Positions 45,727 through 56,096 of a DNA stretch of 64,000 nt are shown here, piece by piece. Source of the stretch: Saxidomus purpurata (taxonomy: Eukaryota > Mollusca > Bivalvia > Venerida > Veneridae); the NCBI GenBank assembly GCA_022818135.1, contig JAFMSR010000003.1:31073962-31137961 (forward strand). The letters run 5' to 3'. Both the position numbers and the translations under genes were made by a program. The notes under the pieces were generated by a model that saw only the letters and a program-made list of their open reading frames with translations, had not been told where the DNA came from and made no database searches. Every line of letters starts with the position of its first letter. Within the stretch, counting starts at the first letter, position 1.

Positions 45727-46217
45727 CTCTAGATTACTTCAAAAAGATATCTCCTAAAATATGGGAAATATCTCTTCAATTCAGAGATATCTCTGTATTA
45801 TAAAAGTAGAAGATATCTTTCTTTTAGTGGAGATATTTCTCTTGTTTTCAAAGATATCTCCCAATTATAACGATATACCTCTCAATGCAATAGAGATATC
45901 TCTCTAACATGCATAGACATCTCTCCTTTCTTAAAAGATATCTCTGTAAAAGAGAAATATATTAAAATAGATAGTTATCATCTTACACATAAAGACATAC
46001 CTCTGTAACTTTGAGAACAGAAACATATCCCTGAAACGATGTTTAACAGATATCTCTGCGAGTAGAAGATATGCCTTAAAAATTCATGAGATATCTTTCT
46101 GTGATGCAAAGATATCTCTCAGCGTGAAAGAGATATCTCTATTAAAACGAAAGATATCACTTTAAAATTAGAAAGATAATGAAAGATATCACTTTAAAAT
46201 TAGAAAGATATATCTTT
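45727..46217. repeat. phased array of AGATATCT palindromes, ~21-bp spacing
   Basis: About twenty GATATC-centred palindromes (AGAGATATCTCT and variants) lie inside the nested element. Starts read by eye: 45746, 45766, 45786, 45812, 45832, 45853, 45872, 45895, 45916, 45937, then degenerate steps, then 46049, 46068, 46090, 46111, 46132 and 46153. Spacers are unrelated AT-rich sequence. The spacing equals that of the array at 36463-36837. Confidence 0.8.
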
Positions 46218-47172
46218 TGGAATAAATAGTAACATGACTTGCGATAATTTTACAATTATGTGCTTCGACGGAGTACTTTTTTTACCGGACATGGCTCAAT
46301 TTCGAAATAGGACAGGTAGATGCAACACACTGACATCCTCACGCATACTACATACAATACATAATACATGATACATGTAACAGTTAATTATATTAGTCTT
46401 TTCTTTATTATAATGGCTTTTAACATTTTAAAGACTCGCATTATATAATAACAATATAAAACTAACAGGGGTTTAGGAAATAAGATTTTAGTGGATGCTT
46501 AGAAAATTATTTCAGTTATTGTTTGGCTTGAATTCTCGTATGTGGTACCTAATTTAGTTGGCTTTGTTACAGCACAGAAACAGATACTTGTTGCAAGACT
46601 AAAAAAAATTTTTCATTGTTATACAATTTTCAATATTTGATAAAATAAGTTTTCCAATTGTTAAAAATAAGGACGAAATAAATGGTGAATTAAAATAACT
46701 ACACAAGTTGGTTGAATTACTGATAATTACTGTTCAAAACAGGACACCTAAGCACTGTGACAAGAAGAATTTTGAAGTTTTGGCTATACAAAGTGAAAAA
46801 ATACTGTAAACTTTTATTAAAGGTTGTGTTTTAATTTTTAATAACAACACTTCATTGATATTAACTCATTAGACTTTTAATCACCAGTTCTCTTATACTT
46901 TATTTTTGAAATTGGCCCGTATACATTATACTTCCGTGGTGAACTGTAAGTAGCATAATCCTGAAATTTTAGAGTAGGCCTTACAATCTTTCCTAGAATA
47001 TTATACAATATCTCACCAAAGAACATTTGTGAAGTTCATTCTGCATCTTGATAAATGACTTCACAGCAGTTAACAAATGAATTACTGACCACAAGATGTT
47101 ATCAGCAATCAGAGGAATTAGCCATGGTTTATTTTATAGCTGTTAGGTGTCAATCATGCTTCTCTGGCCATT

Positions 47173-47300
47173 TCGCCTTTTACTAGTCTGATAAAACTGC
47201 CCCAGTGTATAAAGCAAAATCATATAAAATAGACTGGAAATAGTGCATGAAATATAGTATATAGAAAAAACATAAATTTTATCAGACTAGTAACTAGTCT
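47173..47300. repeat. right terminal hairpin of nested element
   Basis: ACTAGTCTGATAAAA (47182-47196) pairs perfectly with TTTTATCAGACTAGT (47277-47291) over an 80-nt loop. The outermost bases form AGACTAGT-A-ACTAGTCT. TCGCCTTTT precedes the inner arm. Confidence 0.85.
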
Positions 47301-47310
47301 ACATTATTGC

Positions 47311-47485
47311 CAGTGTTTAATCCAAGCTGATTCGCTACCTGTATTTATACTGCTGATAAGCAACGCCCACTGACCATTATATGAACTCACATTAATTTCT
47401 ATCTGTGGGTCACTTTTCTTCCAGAATAAATCTAGTAAACATGAACGCTCACTTGCTCTTTTATTACACCCATCACATCAAAACA
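47311..47485 (+). repeat. 3' LTR, remaining 175 bp
   Basis: Continues CAGTGTTTAATCCAAGC and ends …CACATCAAAACA, followed by GCTTA. By my reading it differs from the 5' LTR at one base. Confidence 0.9.
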
Positions 47486-47490
47486 GCTTA

Positions 47491-48240
47491 GAAAAATGAT
47501 ATTTCTATCAATTTTCAACTATTCCCGTAATTGACAGTTACAAAAATTCAGTTTTCTTCTAAATTTTCCTTGTGCAACTTTGTTTACTTGCGTTTGCTAA
47601 ATTATGCTTATACCAGGGCCCAACAATCCATGCCGTACTGTAATGTAAGTTATACTGCTCACCATTAATACCGTGACAAAATATACCACTATCCTTATCT
47701 CAATGTTTTGGAGTTTTGCTCATTAGACCTCAATTGATTCATATAGTACAGACTCTATTTTTCTTTTTTTAGCCCAAAGTAGCAGCCTTATCTTATTATA
47801 GTAAACTGGGGACAATATGAGAAATGTTCAGGTTGAGTTCACCTGTCATTTTGTACTCTTGTAAAGGCCATCAGGAGGGGAGACAATTTTCTTTTTCCCT
47901 CCTGTGATAAAATGCAACTGAAAAACAACTATGACCTGCAATTATGTTTTGTTGACAGTTAATTAAATCTTAAGATTTTGTTTCAACATTTTCAAGTGTT
48001 AAAAACTTTTTTTCTTGAATTAACATTTATGAGGTGTACAAACTTTTGTTGTTAAGTATACTATTACCCACAATAGAAGGTCAAGGTCAAACTGGTCGAA
48101 GTTATGTTGGATAAAGTCCGAGTAACAAATGTGAGGAAGCCTCCATCTTGTTGGAAAATGTAAACTATCAATGCAGATAGGAATTTTGTTTTATTTCAAT
48201 TAAGTGACTTGAATTAGTTCAAAAGTTTATACATAAAATT
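47491..48240. other. intergenic, nothing recognised
   Basis: AT-rich sequence between the LTR element and the LINE. One 'aggtcaaggtcaaactggt' nuclear-receptor-like double half-site lies at about 48078. The 5' end of the LINE may begin within this stretch. Confidence 0.4.
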
Positions 48241-48255
48241 TAGATCTATTTAGTT

Positions 48256-49386
48256 TTGCAACAGACTACAAAGATGAAATGCGTTAAAGTGGTCGAAGTT
48301 GTGTTAATACAAAAAAGAGATAAATTACACACTAAATGTAAAAAGGCTAAAGGAAAGGAACACTATAGTAAAATGAGACAACGACTTACTATTCTTAAAG
48401 CCACCATACAAAAAGAAATACGCAAATCATACTGGGAGTATTTAGAATCAGTAATCTTTTCTAATGACTCAGAGACTGGTAAAAACAAAAAGTTCTATTC
48501 TTTTGTAAAACATAAAAAAACAGACAATCATGGTGTTGCACCCTTAAAATCTGAAGGTAAAACTTATACCAAACCATCTGATAAAGCAACAATCTTAAAC
48601 AAACAATTTGAATCCGTATTCTCAAAACCTAAACCAGTCAGTCTTAAACAACCATGTGAATTAAATCTCTTCAAAAATAACAAAATTCAGCAAGAAAATC
48701 AAATGAATGACATAGACATAACTGTAGAAGGTGTTTTGAAAATGCTCAGGGATCTAAATCCTAACAAGGCATCTGGACCGGATCAGCTGTCGCCAAGACT
48801 ACTTAAAGAACTTTCTTCCGAAACAGCTCCTTTTCTTACTAAAGTCTTTCAGAACTCACTGCGAACTGGTATAGTTCCAGATGACTGGAAAACTGCTATT
48901 GTTGCACCTGTATACAAAAAGGGCCCCAAACATAAAGCCAGCAACTATCGACCGATCTCTTTGACTTGTATAGCCTCCAAACTAATGGAGCATATCATGG
49001 TCTCAAACATCATGCGCCATCTTGATAGCAACAATCTTCTCACACCTTTTCAACATGGCTTTCGATCCAAACACAGCTGTGAGACTCAACTATTATCCTT
49101 TACACAAGAAATTTTTGACAATCTCCAATCTGGAAAACAAACAGATCTCATTGTAATGGATTTCTCAAAAGCTTTTGACAAGGTCGATCATCAACTTCTT
49201 CTCTATAAACTCATGAAACTTAGTATCAACAAAACATCTCTATCTTGGATTCAAAGTTTCCTTAGTAATCGTTCTCAATCAGTAGTAGTTGAAGGCTCAC
49301 ATTCTGATTCTTTAAGTACCAGTTCTGTCAGGGGTACCCCAGGGTTCTGTCTTGGGCCCGTGTCTATTCCTTTGTTACATCAATGA
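48256..49386 (+). pseudogene. non-LTR retrotransposon (CR1/Jockey-type) reverse transcriptase, 5'-truncated
   Basis: The readable part starts after the endonuclease, which is absent. RT landmarks in order: LRDLNPNKASGPDQLSP, VPDDWKTAIVAPVYKKG, NYRPISLTCIASKLME, QHGFRSKHSCETQL and the motif A Asp in MDFSKAFDKVDH. The frame breaks at about 49340-49360 within the conserved GxPQG motif (here read GTPGFCLGP), consistent with loss of two bases. The intact motifs show it is a recent but dead copy. Confidence 0.9.
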
Positions 49387-50202
49387 CCTGCCCGACTCTG
49401 TTAAAAGTAGGATACGCTTATTTGCTGATGACACAATCATATATCTCACCATCGACTCATCAGTAGACTCTAACAAACTTCAAGATGATTTAACAAAATT
49501 AGAAGAATGGGAGCGTAAATGGTCTATGGAATTCAATCCTGATAAATGCGAAATCATAAGAATCTCAAAAAAAAGAAAAACATCATCTTTCCATATAAAT
49601 TACACAATCAAGAACTAAAAACTACAGAAAATGCTAAATACCTTGGGATTACCATCAGTGATGACTTTAGTTGGAAAAAACATATTGAATCTACTTCTTC
49701 AAAAGCTAGTAACACTCTTAGATTCATAAAAAGAAATGTACAATGTAACAACCGTAATATCAAAGAAACTGCCTACAAAACATACGTCCGTCCACAGTTA
49801 GAATACTGTAATACCATATGGCACCCATGGCAGAAAAACTTATCATATGAGATAGAAAAGGTACAAAGGGCTGCAGCCAGATATGTTTTGAATGATTACT
49901 CTTACCAAAGCAGCATAACATCAATGCTTGAAACTCTTAAATGGCAGACTTTAGAACAGAGAAGAATACACGCATCCCTAATAATGTTATATAAAATATC
50001 ACACAACCTTGTCATTGTAGATCATAACCACCTGACTGTCTCTAGAAATCTTAACTATAACATACCATTTTCAAGAACTCAGTATCATATGAACTCCTTT
50101 TTCCCTCGCACGATCAGATACTGGAACGCCTTGCCTTATAACATCAAGGACAGTGTGAATCTTCAGTGCTTCACATCTGGCCTAGACTCATATATGGACT
50201 AA
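49352..50202 (+). pseudogene. LINE reverse transcriptase C-terminal half, two frames
   Basis: Continues with CYINDLPDSVKSRIRLFADD (catalytic FADD), then a second break at about 49565-49600 in an A-rich run. It resumes with ENAKYLGITISDDFSWKKHI, YVRPQLEYCNTIWHPW, EKVQRAAARYV and SFFPRTIRYWNALP, the usual C-terminal motifs of CR1/Jockey-type LINEs. The stop is at 50200. The 3' UTR extends to roughly 50515 and is interrupted by the 121-bp insertion. Confidence 0.9.
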
Positions 50203-50359
50203 TGTCATCGTCCTGCTTTTATTTTTAACCAAGTTGTATATAGTACTACTTTTACTCTCTTAACACATGCATATCATGTAATTTAGCGTTTTCTATTAAC
50301 AACTGCCCCGAACTCCCAGTTATGATCAGAAATTGATTGTTGGGAGTATCCCCGTAGAT

Positions 50360-50480
50360 TAGCCCAACAAATTGTGCGCCAGGGCTTTTTTATATTAACG
50401 ACGGCCGCCCGTAAAGACAGACATCTATATAATATCAGTTTGTAAAATCGGTCGGTCTTGCAGTCGAAATATTGAGGCTA
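50360..50480. mobile_element. 121-bp mini-insertion with 10-bp TSD
   Basis: Starts TAGCCC and ends GAGGCTA (TIR TAGCC). The 10-bp sequence CCCCGTAGAT is duplicated exactly at 50350-50359 and 50481-50490. The right 70 bp recur at 39626-39695. Its TAGCC end and 10-bp target match the start and TSD length of the 2.6-kb element at 44710, suggesting the same mobilising machinery (inference). Confidence 0.75.
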
Positions 50481-50665
50481 CCCCGTAGATGTACATGTAG
50501 ATGTGTTGTACCGGGAATTTACCGATCTCATCCGAAAGGGAAAACTGTATTCGGTAAGATTAAGTCGGAGGCTTTTCGGTGGCTGGATAGCGCCTAGCAA
50601 AAAATATTACGATATTGATGCGTTGCGTACAATTCAGCAATAATTTGGACTTACTAGATCATCTA

Positions 50666-51272
50666 GAGTGGTGGAACCTATGCTGGAGGTATCCCTATGC
50701 TGGTGGTATCTCCGAAAAATGGCTATTTACAGAAAAACAGATGAAGAAAAAATTTCAGGGTACATTCAGCAATGACAGTCGATGAAATGCTTTTACAGCA
50801 AATGTAGTGATAGCCGCGCGTGCAGCTCTGTGACATCACAGAAGCCGATACAATTGCACTTGATCCATTTCGCTAGAAAATTTCTTAAATATAGACATCA
50901 AAATCACCCAGTTAAAGTTAGCATTTTTGATAAAACTTATTTCTTTTGTATAAAAATATATATTCTATGGAAACTATTATATCTTGTTAGTTAATATTTA
51001 GGCTCTAAAAACTGTTTCCCACCCGTTGGTTGTCAAATATCACATACCACCAGCATTGGTTCCCTTCGAGGTGAAATTTCAAGTTTTGACATGTGTCGTG
51101 TCAATAGCTCCCAGAACGACATAGTCATGTGATGAAGCACATCAACGTCTTGTTTCGATTTAGCAGGGATAACATTATGTTTTCGCTGAGGCAAATCAAA
51201 ATGGTTAGGATTTCCTGCTTTCTGAACTGCTGATATACGTTCAAAATACCTCCAGCATAGGTTCCCCCACTC
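50666..51272. mobile_element. TA-flanked MITE, 607 bp
   Basis: TIR GAGTGGTGGAACCTATGC (50666) is mirrored at 51272 with one mismatch over about 27 bp. TA flanks both ends (50664-50665; 51273-51274). Extra internal copies of the TIR core occur ('cctatgctggtggtatc' at 50695; inverted 'ataccaccagcattggttcc' at 51044). Confidence 0.85.
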
Positions 51273-51451
51273 TAATTCCCCAAATCAAGCTTTCACGTAC
51301 TCCACTGGCAGTCCACTGTATCTTTGTTAATACGTGCTGCGCTAAATAACAAAAGCAATCCGATAACATGGGGGAACGGTAGTAGTCTGGTTCCCGACTT
51401 CCTATGATAGTACGTAGTAATAAGGGGAAGGAACTCCAGACTAGAACGGTA

Positions 51452-52164
51452 GGTATGACGCTTCCGGGTCAACTCGTACCTTAGTCATCTCGTACCTGAA
51501 TTGGTAAACTCGTACGGTTAAAAAAGTCAACTCGTACCCTTTGAAGTCAACTCGTACCTTTTGTTTCAAAACTGATATTTCAAGTGAAAGTCAGTTATTG
51601 TCAAATTGTTAGTAAGCTGCTTATATCATAAAACATGCATATGTTAAGTTGAAAAAAATAAAATTTATGACTGAAATGTTAAGTAAATGTTATGTTTTTT
51701 GTTTTTAACTTTCTCTGTTGCATGCAAGAAAATAAATAACTTGGTAAGGTATTTTCATTCGAGAAGTAACTAGTCTTCTCAAAATTCGAAGGCCTATTGT
51801 ATCTTAAAAAACCTAAGTTGAACTGAAATAAAACATATTTTCGTCATTCACAGGATGTAAATAATACAATTTTCGAAAATCCCGTTATTCATTATTTAGT
51901 AAGATTACATAGGGTACGAGTTGACTTTTTCCTTCCATTTTCTTATACAATTTTGCAAAATAAGAGCAAAATAAAGTATTTCAATGCTAATATTTAATGA
52001 TAATTGATAAAAAATACTAATATCTCAAAGATATTGAATAAAAAAGTTTAAGGTACGAGTTGACTTTTTCGAAAAAAAAATCAGGTACGAGTTGACCAAT
52101 TCAGGTACGAGATGACTAAGGTACGAGTTGACTTAGGTACGAGTTGACTGGTTATCGGTATGAC
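51452..52164. mobile_element. foldback MITE with iterated GTCAACTCGTACC motif
   Basis: Left arm from 51468: GTCAACTCGTACC, GTCATCTCGTACC, GTAAACTCGTAC, GTCAACTCGTACC twice. The right arm to 52148 is the inverted series. One inverted copy sits in the middle at 51913-51925. A possible 8-bp TSD GGTATGAC lies at 51452-51459 and 52157-52164. No coding sequence. Confidence 0.75.
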
Positions 52165-52587
52165 TACACTAAATCTTTTCCCATAGACTTACTGTATAAC
52201 ATTTAAGCACGGTCCGCATACCAAAACATTCGTTGAGTAGTTACACCCCAATAAATCTGTAGAACCACCTTAGTCACACCCAAAAATGCCCTTTTTTATA
52301 TACATTTAGTGATACTTTATAGCCGAAAATTGCACCAGTAGGACATCACCCCCTCGTCTGTAGGATTTTTGTTTACATTCTGTCAAATAATTCAATATTT
52401 TCAGATAGCCACAGAACACCGTAAAATTAATCAGAAAATTAATAAACTATTTTTTTGTTATGTTCAACCATTGTACTTTCGATTTTAATTCTAGAAAACT
52501 TTAGTGCTACTAATCATTTTAAACCAATCAGAGACCACAGATATCTAATAGGTCCGCAAGTTCCCTACACAAATTGGCTGGTTCCAA
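52165..52587. other. intergenic, nothing recognised
   Basis: AT-rich; no gene or repeat end seen. Confidence 0.4.
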
Positions 52588-52849
52588 AAAAACAAAAATA
52601 ATATCAAACAGGGAATGCCACGTACCAAAAACGCAGCCTCCCCAAAACGAGCCCCACAGCACCCAGAAGTGCACACCACCAACACACACACACACGCACA
52701 CACACACACACACAACACACACACACAACACACACACAATCATGTACACACACAAACATACACTACCAACACACACAAGCATACAAAGCAAACACACGAG
52801 GACAAAACGAACAATTAACGGAACATAGTGGGGCACCGCCTTGGAACGG
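52588..52849. repeat. interspersed repeat with (CA)n core, copy A
   Basis: The first 47 bp, the GC-rich block 'acgcagcctccccaaaacga' and the tail 'agtggggcaccgccttggaa' match 56966-57225 almost exactly, on both sides of a variable (CA)n tract (about 52680-52795). The first 47 bp also occur inverted at 54451-54497. Open frames on either strand here are CA-repeat translations. Confidence 0.85.
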
Positions 52850-53201
52850 TCAGTGGCAAAAACACCGTATACAACTAAAAGTAAGGTGACGGGTCGTACC
52901 GACTATACCTCGAACGAGGTTGGTGGACCTAATAAGCACAATTACAAACTAAAAGTAAGGTGGCAAAAGGAGGCGTAAGATGGTAAAAGGATAAGGTATA
53001 TTAGGTTCGATCGATGGGGGGAAATGGTGTGAAAACATATGTAGTTGTATATTTAAGAAAAATTATTTGAAAAAAAATGTTTCTAATCAAAAATACTTTT
53101 AATATTTCCGTCATTTAAAATGTCAGTAAGCATAAACCAAAGAGGTGTGCACTAATCTACGACAGACATACATTAAATTATATATGGTGATATAAAACAA
53201 G

Positions 53202-54236
53202 GCAGTGGCTAGGTAGCCGTGACCGGCTACCTAGTCCTTTGGTCTAGGTTGCCGGATCCGGCTGCCTAGACCAAAAGGCTAGGTAGCCGTACATATGTTT
53301 CATACAAGGCTCTATATAGAATCGGTTTTGAATAATCATTCATTAAGGTACATTATTTGTAATAGTTAACGTGTTTATTGATATTAGATAAGGATCGGAG
53401 TAGTACGTGTAATTTACCGCTACATTGCCACTGCCTTCTTTAAGCAGTTAAATATGCCCGAAACATTGAATTTAAGTTTCTATCACGGTATTACTTATAA
53501 TTTTTCTTTTACATATTCATAAAGTTCATAATTTCAGCTTTCATTTGATACCAAACATTTAAAAATTCATCAAACAATAAAGAAAATAAAGGGTACGGCT
53601 GTATTTTCCAATATATTCTTACTTCGTATAATTATAGAACGGCCAGATAATACACTTTTCCAAACAGAACAAGTTGTTTTGAATAAACAACATTCAGAAC
53701 ATTTTTAATGTAAGAGAAAAATAATTTTTCGCATTCACAAACTAACGAACATTACTCTGTCAGTGGTGTCACATAGCTTTGACTTAATTGATAAGAGTTA
53801 ATTTTGTCATCTTTTATGACAGGCCATATTTTTCACACGTATGACAAATGACAAGTGGAAAATAAACATTGACCAGTTACGGTTTATCGGGAAAAGATAT
53901 TTTAAAACATCATTTTAAGGTTCAGATAAAAAACTGTTTATTTTTGAAAGACTTATATTGAAACACATTACGAATAGCGTCGATTTGCAACGAAAATACA
54001 GCGGCGGCCTTGCGGCCATTCAAAAGATCTAAATATAACAGGTCGCTTTTACAGGTGTATTGTACCAACAATACAGCGAGGAAATATTTATGACTTGTGC
54101 AACATGTATTAGACTGTTAAGAATGACAAGCATTTGAAATATAGTACGGCTACCTATAGCCTTTTGGTCTAGGAAGCCGCATCCGGCTACCTAGACCAAA
54201 AGACTAGGTAGCCGGTGACGGCTACCTAGCCACTGC
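53202..54236. mobile_element. foldback element with nested-palindrome arms
   Basis: The arms at 53202-53292 and 54144-54236 are inverted copies of about 91 bp. Each arm contains several internal palindromes built from GGCTAGGTAGCCG / CGGCTACCTAG and GGTCTAGG / CCTAGACC, plus CGGATCCG at the arm centre. The 850-bp interior is AT-rich and non-coding. No TSD was found. Confidence 0.85.
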
Positions 54237-54337
54237 GTTTAGTGCGATAAAACAAATAGGGTAAGATTCTAAGTCATCTTGTCCATAGTATAAAATGTGT
54301 ATTCCTCTAAAAGACCGTTACTGGGAGAAATCCTGAG

Positions 54338-54406
54338 CAACTGGACTCTCGGATAGTGACAGTAGGGGTAAAGTACACGGGTCCTGACAAAAATATTGCT
54401 TAAATT
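54338..54406. repeat. short interspersed repeat, copy 1
   Basis: 'aactggactctcggatagtg' through 'tcctgacaaaaatattgctt' recurs at 61909-61977 with a few differences, in the same orientation. Confidence 0.7.
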
Positions 54407-54450
54407 GGTATTTCCGTAGATTACCTCTACGACAATCATATTTTAAACAA

Positions 54451-54497
54451 GCGTTTTTGGTACGTGGCATTCCCTGTTTGATATTATTTTTGTTTTT
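54451..54497 (-). repeat. inverted 47-bp end of the (CA)n repeat
   Basis: Exact reverse complement of 52588-52634. Together with 52588 it may delimit a 1.9-kb element into which the foldback at 53202 has inserted. Confidence 0.8.
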
Positions 54498-54499
54498 AT

Positions 54500-55370
54500 G
54501 AATTTCTAATGTTTCAGAGGGTATACTGGTCTTACAAAACTGTACGTTATTATGTTATAAAATAAAAAAACGAAAATCTAATTCATATCCGTTCAAAAAT
54601 AACTCTTAATTTACATTTTAATTAGCAATTTTCCATCATTTGACCCTAAATATATAGTGAAAACCTGTGCACAAAATATCACCGTATCGCGAAAAAAAAT
54701 CACCATTGACGCCATTTTTAGATTTTGAACGGATCTAACCGTCCCAGAAAATTAAAATACGGGTGAAATACGAAAATCTAAGACAAAACAGACGTACACT
54801 AGACTTTAATCTATGAGAAAAAGATGTTACATCAATCCCATGAACACCATGCAAGTAGGAAAGAAGCGCTAAAATTAGGTCGGTTTTCGGCTTTTGGTCA
54901 TTTGTGAAAAAACCCATTCGTACGTATTTCCACCTAAAACGAAACATCGGTAAAATATAATATTATGTAATGATAAGGGAATGCATACATTGTATTAAGG
55001 ATCACTTTGTTGGTCAAATTGATTGGTAAAATATCGAGATATACGTAGATATAAAGTATCAATAATTTCTTTCGTGATCCGAGGCAGGTTATTTATCGTA
55101 TTACGCTCGTTTCCGGACCATACTATTTGAAAGACCTTGGTCAGACTGAGAATTTGATTTTCTTAGATGAATCACACGCCCAGAAAATGTAAGTTAAGAA
55201 ATAGATTAAGCGCGGTTTATGTAAGGGTTTTTAAAATTTGTAATTAAGAATATGACTTTTACGTTATCGTTTAGGAATAATGTGTATATTCATGCAAAAA
55301 AAATCTAAGTCAAATTTACGACAGCTTTGTTCACGTCAGGAACTATATTTTATTTTATAATTATTCTCTG
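54500..55370. other. intergenic, nothing recognised
   Basis: AT-rich, no repeat ends or coding signals. The 70-codon open frame on the minus strand at 54735-54947 has no recognisable motif. Confidence 0.4.
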
Positions 55371-55371
55371 C

Positions 55372-55451
55372 ATTCATTCATTCACAATTGTTGTTCATTC
55401 ATTCATTAAAAATTCATTCATAATTGTTGTTCATTCATTCGTTCGTTCGTA
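55372..55451. repeat. (ATTC)n microsatellite, imperfect
   Basis: Blocks of ATTC interrupted twice by 'ataattgttgttc'-type sequence, ending in GTTC repeats. Confidence 0.9.
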
Positions 55452-55732
55452 CTTTATAGACCGTTCCAGCTTAAACGTGATTTATATTCATTACAGTTTG
55501 AAATGAAAAGCCCTAAAATGATTTATTTCATAACATATAACTCATAATTTATTATATATATCACGGTTTTTTTTATCGTTTAACAAAGTCCTAACAACTA
55601 ATGCTGTAAAAACTGTACCTGTAGCCTTACGCTCAAAATCCATATCATTTTGTTATTTACGTGATTATTTTTTCTATTTAAGACTTTAAACATTATTAAT
55701 ATAACTTGATTTATGTTAACTATATAAATCAA

Positions 55733-56096
55733 AGGACTGAAAGTGCTGGAGGGTCGATTGTCTCTGAACAACACAGACTGTACACATACATGTGTAAATA
55801 TCAGGGCAACCCATACATGAGTAAAGTTATCAACAAACTGGAGACACAAATGTCCGCAGAGTTTGACATTTAACCATATGTGTAAACTTTACTTTTGATA
55901 GGAACCGATGTGCTTACCTTTTGCATTCAGTGACTACATGTATGTTCAACTACCCTATAAAGTATCATAGCTGTGAATGGTAACTGAGAAGTGGATTTTT
56001 ACAAACCTGAACTGAAAATTCAAAGATTGCACAACTTTTAATGTCATTCAAAGTTATGGGATTTGCCCATAGGGTTGAGTGTATTGTGTCAATAAT
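55733..56096 (-). repeat. ~370-bp interspersed repeat, minus-strand copy
   Basis: Its reverse complement aligns along its whole length with 59326-59720 ('acaatacactcaaccctatg', 'gttaccattcacagctatga', 'acatgtatgtgtacagtctg', 'aatcgaccctccagcacttt'). Identity is roughly 85-90% by eye. Confidence 0.85.

Larger units (their letters stand above)
44710..47300. mobile_element. 2.6-kb non-coding element with covarying terminal hairpins and 10-bp TSD
   Basis: Splits the 3' LTR; ACATTATTGC is duplicated at 44700-44709 and 47301-47310. The left end starts TAGCCTGGTCACCAGGCC and the right end finishes GACTAGTAACTAGTCT. Each terminus is a palindrome (44712-44726; 47284-47300). Each also forms a 15-bp perfect long-range hairpin: 44720-44734 with 44797-44811, and 47182-47196 with 47277-47291. 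Both hairpins are followed on the inside by AAAAGGCGA (44812-44820; inverted at 47173-47181). The stem sequences of the two ends match at only about half the positions. No transposase is visible. A 9-11-bp TSD is usual for Mutator-like or Foldback-type elements, so a non-autonomous relative is possible. Confidence 0.85.
39904..47485 (+). mobile_element. Ty3-type LTR retrotransposon (Mag/Steamer-like lineage), with nested insertion in 3' LTR
   Basis: Complete unit: 5' LTR 39904-40092, PBS, gag, pol, PPT and 3' LTR in two parts (44696-44709 and 47311-47485). The target duplication GCTTA is exact at 39899-39903 and 47486-47490. The two LTRs are both 189 bp once the insertion is removed and differ at one position by my reading (40074 A versus 47467 C), so integration is recent. 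The coding region nevertheless has at least three frame breaks. The domain order PR-RT-RNaseH-IN and the two zinc knuckles place it in Ty3/gypsy. The Mag/Steamer-like assignment is inference from the PBS, short LTR and motif style. Confidence 0.9.

Noticed and set aside
44696..47485. Reading 44696-47485 as one long 2.8-kb 3' LTR
   Set aside because: The 5' LTR is 189 bp, the 3' LTR pieces sum to exactly 189 bp, and a 10-bp duplication marks a separate insertion.
52528..52836. Cys/Val-rich and Thr/His-rich open frames over the CA tracts (also near 56926-57321)
   Set aside because: They are translations of (CA)n/(GT)n microsatellites in several frames, without start context or domains.
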